Counted from the stretch's first letter, positions 43,801 through 56,309 are shown. The stretch is DNA of 64,000 bases from Spirogloea muscicola (GCA_009602725.1 WELB01000005.1:758357-822356); one strand, 5' to 3'. Notes: generated from the letters alone by a model not told the origin. Translations and numbers: made by a program.

Positions 43801-46800
43801 TGGGCTTTCCAGAGAGGATGTATTCCGTTCTTACTTTGGCCTTCATTGTTGAAACTGTCCTTACACAGTTGCTGGTCAATCAACACATCCACCTTGGCAA
43901 TGCAAGCCGCCCCCTGGTAAGATATGCTCGGGCGGTCTGTCTTGTTCTCATGTCTAGTCATGATACTTGCTTCTGAAGAGGTCAGGAATGTGCCGCAGTC
44001 AAGGTGGTCAGCTCATACTTCAATTGTAGCAAGCATTTCAAAGTTGCACATTTGGAGCTTGACGATGTCAATCTCTCGGTCCGAGTAGGGACGCTGCAGT
44101 TTGTGAAAGATAGACTGCTTGCATGCCACACCGCTATTGAGCAATACCTCAGAATTGGCATGCGTCTTCACTTTGGCGGGTTGGTATGCAAGTTTTCATC
44201 CTTGGTATGATAGCAGGGCAATACAACTGACTGTCAAAATGTGGCATCGTGCTTTGCCAGTATATCTATGGCTGCACGGCACTGCTGCTCGCAGTCACAA
44301 TTTGCTCTGCAGCAGTCTATATCCGCTTCCTCTGGGCAGAGGAAGGTGTCAGTCTCAGTGGACGCTCCATACGAGTGAGTAGCTTATGCAGCAGCTAGCA
44401 GAGTGCCTTGAATGTTGACGGACACATGTTTCTGTTGTCTAGCTTGTTCCTTCAGATATTGATGAGCATATGCTTTTGCAGGCTGGTGCTATCTGCTGGT
44501 TACTATTCACCTGCACTGGCCTCCTTGTCACGTTTTTAAGGTACTCATTCCCTCCATCGCTTCCCAAAGGTCATGTCTTGGCAATGTAATAATTGCATTG
44601 AATTGCAAATGTCTTTGAAGTTGCAGAAGGCAAAAGCATATCTGTTTATACGCAACTTATGCCAGTGAATGCAACAATAACCCCTGTCCTGCTTGTGAGC
44701 TGTACAGCAAGTCCTCGATTTTACTAGCTCTGGCTGTTACGCTGCCCTTCATCTTGGCAGCTCTGTCTTTGGGCATGCCACTATGGGTCCACAATGGCTA
44801 CGGCTTCTTCCACTCAGCTGCAATTGACCCATTTATACCGCTTCACTCTTATACTTTAATCCAGGGCACAAGCCGATCCAGACGGGTGTGTAAACCCTCT
44901 CCCTGCAAGCATGCTTTACTCAGTGCTCGTGCACTACATGCTCCACCTAGGATTATATCGTCTTACTCACACTGCAATCTTGGATGCAGGATATGGCAAT
45001 GTTGCTCATAATCGTCATCTGCAGCGGATCAGTTGCTGCCCTTGGCTTCCTGATTGACCTGGCACCACTTGGAGATTTGCCTTACAGTGCAATGAGCAGT
45101 TCGCCCTATTCATCTCCCAGCTATATAGGGTGGACAATAGCTACCTTCACTGCATTGCTGATCACTTCAACACTTCCTGCTATAGCATGGTTCTCGACTT
45201 ATCGAATCTCACCTTCGTCCATTGCGAGCATACTCACATTCATTGGTATGTCCCAAGTATAACACACGGGCTATGTAGAACTCGAGTGACTTGGTACTTG
45301 GCCTAGGATAGTGCTCCTGTTTGCTGGATCAGCAGATATGTCTTAGTGACCTATGCCTGTATGCAAAGGAGTCTTGATAGGAGACTGACCAGGGCTTCAA
45401 TGTCTTGCACAGTTGTGCTATTTGCATACTGCGGCAGCACATTAAAACATGGGGTGGATGTAAGACATGATGGCATTCCAACTCGGGCTGACTACCTTGC
45501 AACATTATTGCCCCTCTTTTGTGCTCCGGCATTGGTCCTTCTGATTGTAGGCCTCTACAAGTGGTGAGTTATTCAGATTCCATTGACCTTTGCAGCTCGA
45601 TGTCTCACACGATTGAGGTCTGAGCTTGCTTAGCACTGGCTGTGACAGGAGAGATGACAATTGGAAGTGGGAGCGAGGAACATGTTTGCTAGTTGGAGGA
45701 AGCTTGTTGCTGCTTTTGGGGGCCACCACTTGTGTCCTTGTGGCTGTCCACCCGCACGTGGTAGCTGCTCCGCATCAACGCATACAAGCTCAGCAATATT
45801 GTGATGCTGTCACGTAGAGACTGCCAAAGCTTTCCAGGAAGCGCAGAGCCCATGCCGCCCATCCTGCACATGGTTGCAAATAGCAGGTGTCATTGAGCTT
45901 ACTCTTCCCGTACTCTAACCAATGTGCAGGTGGGGGGATCCATCTTGTTGGGATTGATTACAGCTTTGCTAGTACTAGTGGTGATTCAGCGAGGAGCCAG
46001 AGGCGGGAGACTCCACTTCATTCCTGCAACTGAGTCTGTCCTCCTTGTCCTCTTAGCCTTCCTCCTCGCAACAGCAGCAGTCTTCATTGGCGTCTTCACA
46101 GGTGTGCACAGACTGTGTGTTCGCTGAAGCATGCTGGATTCTGTTCTGCCTGAGCCTTCCAGACTTGCCTCTTCAAGCTTCTTGCCGGCTCCATTCAGGT
46201 CATTGGTTCGCCGGTGCTAGCGCCAGCTTCTTCACAATGTTAATCCTTGTCACCACACCGTCACTTCAGGTGAGCGTGTTGCTTGACGCAGTCACACTCG
46301 TTTTGCCTATTAGCAGACGTGTATACTCACTGATTTGATGGAAGTTGTGAATGCCCTTGGCAAGCGCTTGAAGCTGACGTCTTGTGGCCATCATTTTACA
46401 GGTCATCTTGGCAAGCAGTGTCATTGTCTATCCACCAACCCTACTTCCAGCATTTGTCTACAATCAAACAGCAGACGCTGCAACAAATTGCAGGTAGCTG
46501 GTCTAAGCATGTTACTAGAAAGCAAGTCAAGCCATGGGTTAACAGGTCATGCATTGTGTACCCTAGGGATGTTACCTGCAGCGAAGCAGATCTCTAATGT
46601 GGTGAACATTTGTCTATGCCTTTGTAATTGTGCAGCTGGCCTCTCGTGGTCCTCTTCTGTGCCGCTGTTGCACTTGTGGTGTGGGGTGTGGCAGCCAGCT
46701 TGCTGATATTGCCAGTATATGTTGGGGTAGCTGTGACTGCCATTGTCCCTGTGGCCGTATTTGGTTTCGCACTCTCTCGCCCTTATCATTCCACATCTGT

Positions 46801-49800
46801 GAGTGCCAAAAGCCCACCGGTTTCTTTGATCTGCTAGCCTTGCTCATCTGTCACAACCATGAGTTGCCTCAGTCGTAGAATGCTGAATCCGTGCTGTATC
46901 TGCAACTATTGCAGATGGTGGACGCAGCGATTTCGTCTTTAAACAAGGACGTGATTGTCCAGGCAATGTCGCGTGCTGCAGGCAAGGTACACATGGTCCA
47001 TAATATCTAGAAGCAGGACTTTATCTTCCTGGCATGGCAGACTTGTGTAGCACCCACCTCGGTCTCTGAGAATTTGTTTCATCTGCAGGCGCGAAGAGTA
47101 GTGGGAGGCACTCATGTGGTGCCCAGGCAGGGGAAGGGCATGAGGGCCACTGTGGTGCTGGCGAAAGAAGATGCTACGGCAGCGCGAGACCGTTCTGGTA
47201 GGATTGTACTTCCACGCCATGACATACTGAAACTACGCCAGGATTTGGCGGTTGCGACTGCCTTACTTCGAGACAACGCCGACTCTTATAAGCACAAGGT
47301 CAAACATCATCCCATGCAATTTCATGCATGACATAGACTAATGGCTGACATCTTGGCAAAAGTATGGTACGATGCAGTATGTATGCTGAGGATAGCAGAA
47401 CAGCTGAGGATAGCAAAACAGCACCTGCTGCCACTGATTCAGACTGTGTTATTCTGCCAAATAGGTTCTCCAACATGCTCACATACTCATGCTGGAGGAG
47501 GCCATAAGTACTGAATGGCTAACCATGTGGTCAAATTTTGGAGGCCACTTCCTCCTCCTCCTTATCTTCGCTGCCAGGGCAGAGAAACTTCAGGTAGGAA
47601 GTACGGCTCGCACAATATGTCAATTTCTGCATATCGTTGCTTCAATAAGTGTGCTTTACGCAGACAAGGACCTGAGCCTGTACATAATCTGGTTAATATG
47701 TCCTGACAGGATGAGGCGAAGTTGCGTAAGTTTCTACACAATATTGGGTTTACCGACCTGGATGCGTCTAAGATTCGCAACTGGACACCTGAAGAGCAAG
47801 AGAATTTTGAGGATGTCCGCCGAAGGTGTGTGCCATGGCAATACAGGCAATCCATGTAGTCCTGAGTAGATCCTGATGTACTTGTTATTGAGGATAGTAC
47901 TATAGAAGTAAGTCGGTAATGAGCTTGTTCTCTGATTATCATATCCTGGAACTAATTCCAAGAAAACCCTTTGTTTTCGTGCACACATTATTAGGTACAT
48001 GGAGCAGGAAGAAGCTGCAGACGCAGCTATTGCCAGGAAAAGAGAAGAAGAGGCAAGGGGCCGAGCACGTAGACACGTACTCTTGCAGAAAGAGACTGGA
48101 AGACGTATGAAGTCCCTGGCAAAGACTCAGCACGCCATCTTTGAGGCTAATGTACGCCAGGATGATACAATTGTGAAGAAAAGCGAGGAGACCATTCCAC
48201 AAGGCGTCACGAGCAAGGAGGCAGATGTTCTCCCTCTGACGTCCCCAAACAACACCAAGCCAGCCATGGCTGTCAATACGCAGCGCACTCTCACACGCAC
48301 TATGAGCTCTTCCTCGCGCCGATGCTCAACAGTGAAGGTCAGTTTGCTGCAGGTCCTCTGTCAATGCACAAGTTGGGCTGCAGCATTGCCATCTCGTGGG
48401 CCCTCAATGGTCGCTTGAGCTTACAGGTAAATTTGGCCTGCTGCAGGGAGAGGGACCAATTTGCAGCTCTGAGCAAGTCAATTTGGCGGATTTCTTTGAG
48501 GTGGACGAGAATCTCTATGGAGCCGTGGCTTTTACCTTCTCAGCAGCTGTTAATATTGCTGCTGGCAGATTGCAAGCGGTGTGCTTATTGAGTATAGAAG
48601 CTTCCGATGAGCAGCGCTGTCTGGAGGCCTTCATTAGCAGGGCTGGCCAAATCTCTCTGAGAATAGTGCGCAAGGGAGGACGAAGAGGCAAGGAGCGTCT
48701 CATGCAAGAGATAGTGATTGGAACTAAGTTTCTGGCCGACAATAGATTGCACTGGGTGGCCATTTCGCTTGATTCGAATTCCGGCATCGCAGCTGCATAC
48801 GTGGACGGGCAGCCAGATGGTCGTTGCGAGTGTGCACAGGTGTGCGCTACGTGTTCTGTCCACAGATGTCAGTCCTGATTCTTTATTCGTCTTGTCCCAC
48901 GTCTTGAGAAGTCCAAGATCTAAAACAAAGTCCACAACTTAAAACAAACTTCAAACAGCAGCTGTTGACAGAGGGTTTTGCGTGCTGCAGGTGCTCAATT
49001 ACGAAAATGCGTCGCTGCTGGAGCGGGACTCAGCTCTGAGACTGGGGTCGTGGGCACTCATGGACTGGGAAGCTCGCAGCCAGGTACTACCACGCCTCTT
49101 GAACCTTCTGTCAGTCGAGTGAGATATATAGTGCCTGCCAAATGCTCAACAGCTTGGCCTGCACTCATGGTCTTGTAGCTTCTGTGGCAGGCGGAGGATA
49201 TGGAGATGCAGGCTCAGATCTCAGGGGTGCAATTGTGGGGCAGAGCATTAGTTGAATCCGAGGTGTTGGCGGCCCACAGTGCCCTACTTTGCCACCTGGG
49301 CACGGAGAAAGGAGAAGAGGATGAGGATAGCACTCATCAGCTCTCTGCTTTTGACTGCAATGTGTCTCCAAATCCGAAGAAGCAGAAGATGGAAGATGCC
49401 ACAGTTGACATTGATACATTAACTATGAAGCTTGATGCAAGCAAAGAGACAGAGCAGGACATTGCAGAGAAGATGCGGTTGCTAGAAGCTGCAGTACGTC
49501 AGGCCCTGCGCAGCGGTGGCGAGCTTCACTTCACTGATGCTGACTTCCCACCATCACCAAGCTCCCTTCATCTGAACCCCAGCCACCCTCTGCCAAAGCT
49601 CAGGGTATCCCTTCCCTTCCTTCCCTTCCTTGTTGCGTTATTTGCTCTTGCGGTACCCTCGTATTGATGTGCGTGCTGAGAGATCTCCTTGACTTGAGCA
49701 GGGGGTCAGCCAATGGATGCGGCCTTCGCAATTCCTACTGCAGTCCGGGTCAAGTGCACAGCCCAGCCTCTTCTCTAGCACCCTGAACGCATCTGACGTC

Positions 49801-51435
49801 TGCCAGGTCAGTAAGGACCATTCATTCGTATCTCTTTGATAAAAGCGAGAACAATAATAATTGCATGAGAGTGGAAGATGACCTGGAGGGCATTGACAGA
49901 TGAGGACTGCTCGATTTGTCCACAGGGACGACTTGGCGATTGTTGGTTCCTGAGCGCCGTGGCTGTGCTGACGGAGGCTTCACGCATCTCAAATGTCATC
50001 ATAACACCTGAATACAACGAGGAGGGGATCTACACAGTCCGCTTCTGTATACAGGTATTGTTGCAATGTTTTCTATGACCGAGGGAAGGCTTGGGATTGC
50101 TGAAAAAGATCAGATTTCCTAGAAGACAGCTTGCCAGCCGTGGTTTGATTCTATTTCAGTGCATATTGCATTGTGAACAGGGTGAATGGGTGCCAGTCGT
50201 GGTGGACGACTGGATCCCTTGCTGCGGGCAGGGAAGGCCTGCTTTTGCGACCAGTCGAGCAGGAGGGGGCGTGTTGTGGGTGATGCTGTTGGAGAAGGCA
50301 TATGCCAAGCTCCATGGCTCATATGAGGCGCTCGAAGGAGGCGTGGTGCAGGATGCGCTCGTGGATCTAACTGGGGGTGCTGGCGAGGAGATTGATCTCA
50401 CAGGGGCAGACTCCCTCCTGGACCTCGCTTCAGGCCGGCTTTGGGAGCAGCTGCTGCGCTTCAAGGGCCATGGCTTCCTGCTGGGTGCAGGTTCGCCGTC
50501 TGGTAGCGATGCGGAGGTATCGGCAAAAGGCATTGTGCAGGGCCATGCGTACTCCCTCCTCAGTGTTGTGGAAGTCGATGGCCACCGATTGCTGCAAATA
50601 CGCAATCCTTGGGGCGACGAGGTGGAGTGGAACGGAGCGTGGTGCGACAGCTCTCCACTGTGGACAGAGCGTCTGAAGCACAAACTGGGGTACAAGCCGC
50701 AGGTGATCATGGAGCATGAGCGGCCCATCCAAAAGTGCAGCTGCGCCTGCTAAGGGCCTCTCTGCGCATTCTAACACAGGCCCTCTTCTTACTTTGTGTC
50801 AGGCTGCAGATGGCATCTTCTGGATGGCGTGGGACGACTTTCAGCTCCACTTCCGGTCGCTCTATGTCTGCCGGCTGTACCCGCCCAACATGCGTACAGT
50901 CCAGCGGTCACGATGGAGCGGGACATCGGCAGGGGGCTGCTCCAACTTTGACAATTGGCACCACAATCCCCAGTTCCTCCTCAAGGCCATCCCAGGCCCC
51001 AACTCGCGGTTGCCGCTGCACGTTTTCATCACCCTCACCCAGGTACTTACTGGTGTGACCGGTGGCCTCCTTTCCTGCACCTTGACTACATCCTTTATAT
51101 TATTGTGAACTTGCGCTGACGCTGCAAGCATCAACCTGCAGGGCTCCAACAATGGTGCAGAGCGGGGTCTCAAATCTGGAGACTCTTCACACTTCTATAT
51201 TGGCATTCGCGTGGTCCGCCGCAATGGCAGAAAATGCGGGCCTGTTTTGTATGCTCACGAAGCTATTGGGGGTTCTGACTATGTAAATACCCGGGAGGTT
51301 GCCTGTGAGTTGATATTGGAACCTGATATCAAAGGCTACACGATTGTGCCAACCACGTATGCTCCTGGAGAGGAGGCAATGTTCCTTCTTTCCGTCTTCA
51401 CCTCCACACCTGTCACACTGGAGCCTCTGTACTAG
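40900..51435 (+). CDS. DEK1: DEK1 phytocalpain (membrane-anchored calpain protease)
   Basis: 31 exons, 2,044 residues: 40900-41033, 41435-41682, 41853-42035, 42254-42383, 42531-42661, 42981-43095, 43277-43916, 44058-44183, 44261-44374, 44482-44540, 44708-44885, 44990-45245, 45413-45563, 45649-45760, 45930-46101, 46199-46269, 46402-46493, 46636-46798, 46915-46986, 47089-47298, 47465-47593, 47710-47825, 47995-48337, 48447-48839, 48991-49083, 49191-49604, 49702-49806, 49926-50054, 50181-50702, 50803-51042, 51142-51435. Reading phase holds across every junction; exon 8 and the start of exon 24 are least certain. Domains: multi-span membrane region (1-about 1,025) with a hydrophilic loop (about 340-500), cytosolic linker with a charged helix (EEEARGRARR), LG3 domain (about 1,316-1,480), calpain core CysPc (about 1,630-1,880), C2-like domain (about 1,885-2,044). 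Triad: Cys1656 (GRLGDCWFLSAVAVL), His1815 (IVQGHAYSLL), Asn1835 (IRNPWGDEVEWNG). In plants DEK1 controls epidermal fate and division-plane orientation at the plasma membrane. It appears intact. Confidence 0.97.
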
Positions 51436-52166
51436 GAGCATGCAGTATTTGAGCTGTTGCATGTATGCCTTCCGTTAGGAGGAAGGCTCAGGCAGAGGGC
51501 CCCTTCTGAAAATGCAAGCTCAGCAGTAGAGACGTGAGCGCGCCATGTCACTTGCGCTCGCCTCTCTCCATCCTGCCTGGCCTTTTCAGATTGAGCCCTG
51601 CATAGCCTCTCTGTAGCCTCGCAGACTCAGCAGCTGCCAGCAGGTCTTCTTACTAGAAGGAGCACTCCTGTTGCAGGGATACTTACGTAGTCTCCCTAAC
51701 AGCTTTAGCGCCCACATTCCCACTTGCTGGAATGGTCCCCTAATTGGGACCACCTGCGATGGCAAGGTCACTAGTCATGCAGTCGTCCACATTGTCAAAT
51801 AAACAGGACCTGTGAGTGCACTTGACCAGAAATGGTTGTGCACATTTGACTTCTTGGGCAGACAAGAAGTACTTGGAATTAGATGGGTGTACTTCTGTAC
51901 CTAGATAGTGTTGGTCGGAAGTCCAGTCGGGGCTGTTTCCTCATCTACGGGCGACGTTGTGTAGTTGAAGGTTGGCTGATGGAGCGAGCAATGCAATCTC
52001 ATGGTCTACCTTTGATTCAATTCTGTACCCGCACCCTTCGACTGCTGATGCTGTTGCTGCTGCCGCTCATGCGGCGTCCATGATGCCCCTCATGTTGCCC
52101 CATGCTCAACCTCCCCTCTGACGAGTAAGACCAAGGCACAGGCAAGGGACACCCCAAGGATCTGCA
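51436..52166. other. DEK1 3' UTR and intergenic
   Basis: Follows the DEK1 stop. AATAAACAGGACCTGTGAG at about 51,798-51,816 may hold a polyadenylation signal, although many green algae use TGTAA instead. No gene or element recognised. Confidence 0.4.
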
Positions 52167-53024
52167 GTGCCTGTCGAGCAGGTCAAGCCACAGCTTGGGT
52201 GTTCAATGACGCTCCAAGCGAAGTGCTACAAAAATCAGGTAGAAAATACGTCTTGTTGGACTATCCAATGGGCACATCAAGTCTCTCGGATGAGGGCAGA
52301 TGAAAGGGTGTTCTACGTGTGGATATTGATAGCCTCAACTATTCTTTATGCCTTGCAAGAGTCAATCTGCTCAAGATGCTGTGTGGAGGCTAAATTTGTG
52401 AAATGCCTTCTTACTGCACCTCTGGTCAGGAGAAGCGAGGCGACACTAAGCCCCACAAAATCTTTGAAAAAAGAAGGCATTTCTGAACAGGTCATTGTTA
52501 CGCCAGCCCAGAAGGAGTATGACTTTGACGCCTCTTGTACGAGGTCAGATCTAGGACATTTGCCTCTGCTTGCAGGGAGGATGAAGGCTCAGTGCTGCAG
52601 ATATAAATTTCTGATCCGCTTTCGGAATGGAGATGTGGAGTTAATTGACAGAACTTTCTCCATTCTCCTTTCTATCACAATAGTCTCAACACGAAGGCGA
52701 AACGGCAAAGCATGACATCATATTTCTGAAGAACCTAATGCAGCCAGGGAATCTGTTACTATGTAATATGGTTTGCCTTTCTGATACGGCAGGAAAGGCC
52801 TGACAGATGGCTGGAGACTAGGCACCCCACCAGGCTGATCAACATTGGACTGTTTATACAGCAGGACGGACTCGATGTTTGCCTGGAGACTAGGCAACTC
52901 ACCAGACTAATGTAGAGAAAAATTTGTCTGCTACCTCAAGCGGATAAATGTGCAGCCCGACATTGTGGGCCAAGACTGCGTGGTGCTGTCGCTGGAACAC
53001 GCAAACAGGACGCGACTGCTATGA
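52167..53024 (+). CDS. Unidentified gene or gene remnant
   Basis: An open stretch 52,167-52,715 (182 codons) contains KSLKKEGISEQVIVTPAQKE (about 52,460-52,520) and YKFLIRFRNGDVELID (about 52,600-52,650), which look protein-like in composition. A further open block after a possible acceptor at 52,915 reads EKFVCYLKRINVQPDIVGQD, then CVVLSLEHANRTRLL and a stop at 53,022-53,024; its phase would join to VELID. I found no GT donor between them, and two similar stretches (CTGGAGACTAGGCA) flank the gap, so this may be a decaying gene. The family is not recognised. Confidence 0.3.
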
Positions 53025-53149
53025 ACACTGTTGAAAAGGGCTCCAGTTTAAAGCTCTTTCACAGCTTAATGAGAGCTCTGGTTCAGGAATATCACCATCA
53101 CCTATTGGGGCTTTGGCGATGGAGAAGCGGCTCCCCTTGAGTGAGTGCC

Positions 53150-53705
53150 GCTCTGTACTCACTTCTGCCCATAGTGGTGATGGTCGCAGACTCCAAGGAA
53201 GCAGGCCGGCAGCAAATCAAGGAGGGTGGTGTCGGTGCCTGCAAGCAAAGAGCAGCTGTAGGCGTAAGGGCTGCGTAGCCCGCCTCCTGCGATGAGCGTT
53301 GGGCGCTGTTGAAACGACGCAGTCGGTGGTGACGACGTCTGCAATGAGCCGGGGCCCCCGGCCCAGCGCGCTGGCGACGAGATCGGCGCGCTGAGCATGG
53401 AGGCGGCCATCCTCCCCAGCTGTCCGAGGCATGACACTGGAGTTTTCCAGTGCCACTGTGTGACCTGCCTCCATGAAGATGCCGTACATTGCATTGCGTA
53501 GCAAGTCGTGAGTGCCGGTCACCTGCGGCTGCTTAGCAGGGGTTAACTGACGTCCCCGTTGCGTCGTCTTGTGTCTAGCTGTGTCATTTTTCTTGAAGGC
53601 ATCTTCTTGGCTCTTGGACAAGAAGTGGCTCTCCCAATGGGGGCAAGGGCTGTGAAAAGCCAGCCCGAAAAAGAATTGACAAAGGTTCGAAGGGGCCAAA
53701 TGATG
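53150..53705 (-). mobile_element. LINE C-terminal domain fragment with inserted ends
   Basis: Minus strand: TGTHDLLRNAMYGIFMEAGH, VALENSSVMPRTAGEDGRLH, RADLVASALGRGPRLIADVV, TTD, then divergence (about 53,280). Upstream of it CTGCGGCTGCTTAGCAGGGG (53,522-53,541, plus) is the end of another copy's ORF in opposite orientation, followed by the hairpin end CAAGGGCTGTGAAAAGCCAG at 53,640-53,665 (minus). Confidence 0.6.
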
Positions 53706-53869
53706 GGGGTGCCTAAAAAGCGCTAAGCAGCTACGAAGGGGCCTGAAGATGCTATGTCAGAATGGGGGAGGATGGACCACTCGGTAGTTACGAGTAAGGA
53801 GCCTCAAATCCGACAGACTAGCTGCCGGAAAACCCTATCCCCCTGATGAAAGCCGGAGGCCACAGAGAG

Positions 53870-54275
53870 AGCAAGAAGAAGCAAGCGCGGCCAGATGAAG
53901 TGGTGGCTGGGAGAGGCCAGCCCAAAGGAATGGACAAGGTCTGAAGGAGCCGGAGTGTTCAGGACTGAGACAGCAGCAAGCGGACTCTCAGTAACCTCTA
54001 GTCGGTAGATGCAAGTCTGAATAGCTAGCAGGCGGAAAGACGTCGCCCTGACGGAAACCGGAGGCCGAGAGCACGGCCAGCACGCAGATGCAAGGCGTGG
54101 GCTCTTTGGGTTCGGGCTGGCCTCTGCCTGCCAGCCCCTCTTCTCTATGGGCGCGCAATTTCTTCTTGCCTTTGCCGTCCACGTACGTGCAGGTCGCGCC
54201 TTGGCTGCTGCCTCCAGGTTCCGTCAGGGCGACGCCTTTCCGCCCTCTAGCTATTCCGACCTCCATTGAAGAAGT
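53870..54275. mobile_element. Two LINE ends in inverted orientation around a hairpin
   Basis: Minus copy 54,090-53,870: ORF end (HALHLRAGRALSASGFRQ-like, SDLHLPTRGY, stop) and 3' UTR with GGCTGGGAGAGGCCAGCC. Plus copy 54,170-54,275: VHVRAGRALAAASRFRQGDA, FPPSSYSDLH. Between them 54,105-54,165 holds GGGCTGGCCTCTGCCTGCCAGCCC and TCTTCTCTATGGGCGCGCAA. The two ORF ends form an inverted repeat about 100 bp long on each side. Confidence 0.7.
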
Positions 54276-54520
54276 GGCTCTGGCCAAAGCCAGAGGCAGC
54301 AGCGAGGGCTCTGCCGGCACGCAGGTGCAGCACGCGGGCCATAGACCTCTGCAGCGAGACGGCCAAGCGCATCCGGTACACCTGCGCCAGCGACCCGGCT
54401 GCAGGGAAGTCCACTGGCTCCCCATGAAAGCGGCGGACGATGGCGTGGCGGGCGAGCTGGTTGAGCAGCTCGAGCCACCGAGCGCCCAACGCCCCATGCG
54501 TGTCGATGACAATAACGGAG
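54276..54520 (-). mobile_element. LINE C-terminal fragment
   Basis: Minus strand, open: GARWLELLNQLARHAIVRRF, HGEPVDFPAAGSLAQVYRMR, LAVSLQRSMARVLHLRAGRA, LAAASGFGQSHFF. It joins the plus copy at about 54,275 end to end at the hairpin-proximal motif GAAGAAGTGGCTCTGGCC. Confidence 0.75.
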
Positions 54521-54689
54521 GGGGCCTGAAAAAGCTATGTCAGAACGGGTGAAGGATGGATCACTCAGTAGCTACGAGTGAGGAGCCCGACCTCCACTTA
54601 CTGACCAGATTTGACTGAGAGCCTACTTGCTGACGTCTTAGCATTTTGTATCTTGCTTCTTGTGCCATCCGGCCCTAAGGTGCCATCCG

Positions 54690-54970
54690 TCCCTAAGGTC
54701 CACCCTTGGCAGGGCGGACCTGGCGAGGGTTATCCCAGGCCGTGCTATGGCTGCCGCCTCTGGGTCTCGGCGGAGTGCCTCTTTCCCTGCAGCGACTCCA
54801 ACCTGATGTTGCCCACTCGCGGGTACTGAGTTTCCCTCTGCATCGTCTTATGTTTTGTAGTGTTTTGTGGTGTAGTCCTTTGTCGGCACCTCTTTTTTTG
54901 GCTTTGGACATTGTCCATTCTTTTTGGGCTGGGTTTGCCCTTCGTCTCTATGGGTGAGCACTTTTTCTAT
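54690..54970 (+). mobile_element. LINE 3' end
   Basis: Plus strand: ORF end CLFPCSDSNLMLPTRGY then stop (54,829), 3' UTR TTTCCCTCTGCATCGTC, GGACATTGTCCATTC, TTTTTGGGCTGGGTTTGCCC and TCTATGGGTGAGCACTTTTT (end about 54,968). Confidence 0.75.
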
Positions 54971-55509
54971 CCCAGGGCGGACAGAGCCTGCGCCTGGGCG
55001 AGCCGTTTGCCCATCAAGCGGCTAGCGGCCTTGTTGCTTGGCAGTCCCATGAACTTGCCAACAGCCACATACACGAGCATGAAGCGTTACCAGCACCGTT
55101 TGGCGTAACCAAGAGGTCGGAATGCCACACGTATTGTGCCTTAGTCTGCCATTCATCATGTGTGAGAACCGTCAAGCATGCGTCAGAGCCCTGATGAGGA
55201 GAAAGAGATCCTCCCAGGGTATTTACGTTAATGTATTGATGACTGAAAGCTGTGGCATTGCCTCAAGGAGTACAAAGAATTTCTCATGAACAATTGAGGG
55301 TAATCCTCGTGCTGCACAGTAGCTTGCCAAACTTTGCATTCTGCACTGCCCAACAACGACCAGCAACGAAGACAGTCTAGTTTAGCGATTCATTGTGTAC
55401 CTCAATACATACATAGAAGAGATACTTGAAAGAGAAACACACCCCATATGTGGTTTGAACTCTGGCGGCACGTCACGGCTAGCTTGCCACCCAGCAGTCA
55501 TCTGGCTGG
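54971..55509. other. Intergenic, no gene recognised
   Basis: Moderate G/C, no element end, no domain. Should include the 3' UTR of the cupin gene on the minus strand. Confidence 0.4.
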
Positions 55510-56155
55510 TCATGTCAAGTGCGTGACAAGCTCCGCAAGGCCTGGATATTCTGCCAGGAGCTGGGCGCGGTCGGCAAGTTCAAAATCGTCAAATGCAAAG
55601 GCGGGCGCAACAGTGCATCCGACAAGGGAGAAGTGCGCCTCGGGATCTCGCGCGGAGGTCGTGCCCACTGGCTCCAGCGTCGGGTGTGAGCCGAACCACA
55701 CCCCCGGCGGCACCACGTGCTGAAGCTGCTGTCCAGCCGCTAAGTCCTTGCCTAGCACCGTTTGCTTCACATTGCCATCCTCACCAAGCTCCACAACCTG
55801 CGTATTGCCGCGCCGCTCCAGCGACACCAGGAGAGCCTGGTGAGACGGGGAGGCAGCGCAGGGCTGGCAGAGCGGTGGCCCCAAAGAAGCAGGGCAGCAC
55901 GCATGGACAGACTTGCTTGCCCAGCACAGCTCCACCTGGGTCCGAGGCGCTGAGCACCGGCCTGGGAGGTTGCGAGTGTGCCAAGGCTATGTCGACGTAC
56001 CGTGAGGGGCTCGCCTAGGTAAAAGTGCCAGACCTCGGCAGCAGGCATACGGTGCAGGCGCGACACGCTGCCGGCAGGGAGAAGGAAGTAGATGGCGGTG
56101 CTGACGGCGCGGCCGACCAGGTCTGGACCCGCCGGAGGGCCGCGGTGAGCGGAGC
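55510..56155 (-). CDS. DUF985 / Cupin_5 family protein, N-terminus unresolved
   Basis: Two exons on the minus strand: about 56,155-56,001 and 55,797-55,510, phase 0, GT-AG. Exon 1 gives GRAVSTAIYFLLPAGSVSRL, HRMPAAEVWHFYLGEPLT; exon 2 gives VVELGEDGNVKQTVLGKDLA, AGQQLQHVVPPGVWFGSHPT, HFSLVGCTVAPAFAFDDFEL, ADRAQLLAEYPGLAELV. This is the compact beta-barrel of the Cupin_5 (DUF985) family (usually 140-170 residues); the EVWHFYLGEPL, GVWFG and FSLVGCTVAPAF blocks are diagnostic. The biochemical role of the family is poorly known. The N-terminal part, usually with LGL…HPEGG, is not found; the region 56,156-56,310 is very G/C-rich, holds an ambiguous base (56,259) and meets a LINE fragment. Either an upstream exon is missed or the 5' end is damaged. 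Confidence 0.8.
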
Positions 56156-56309
56156 AGGGCAGGGGCGGCGGGGCGCGAGCCCAGCTGGGCGGGGGGGGAG
56201 AGGGGCGCGCACAGGAGGGGGGGAGCACGGAGGGCGGGAGGTGGACGGAGGTGTCGCGNCCGGGCCAGCGGCGGCGGGCGGGCCGGTGGCGCGCGCCCCG
56301 CTGCCGGCA

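Noticed and set aside
50156-50728. 190-codon minus-strand frame
   Set aside because: Antisense shadow of the DEK1 calpain exon.
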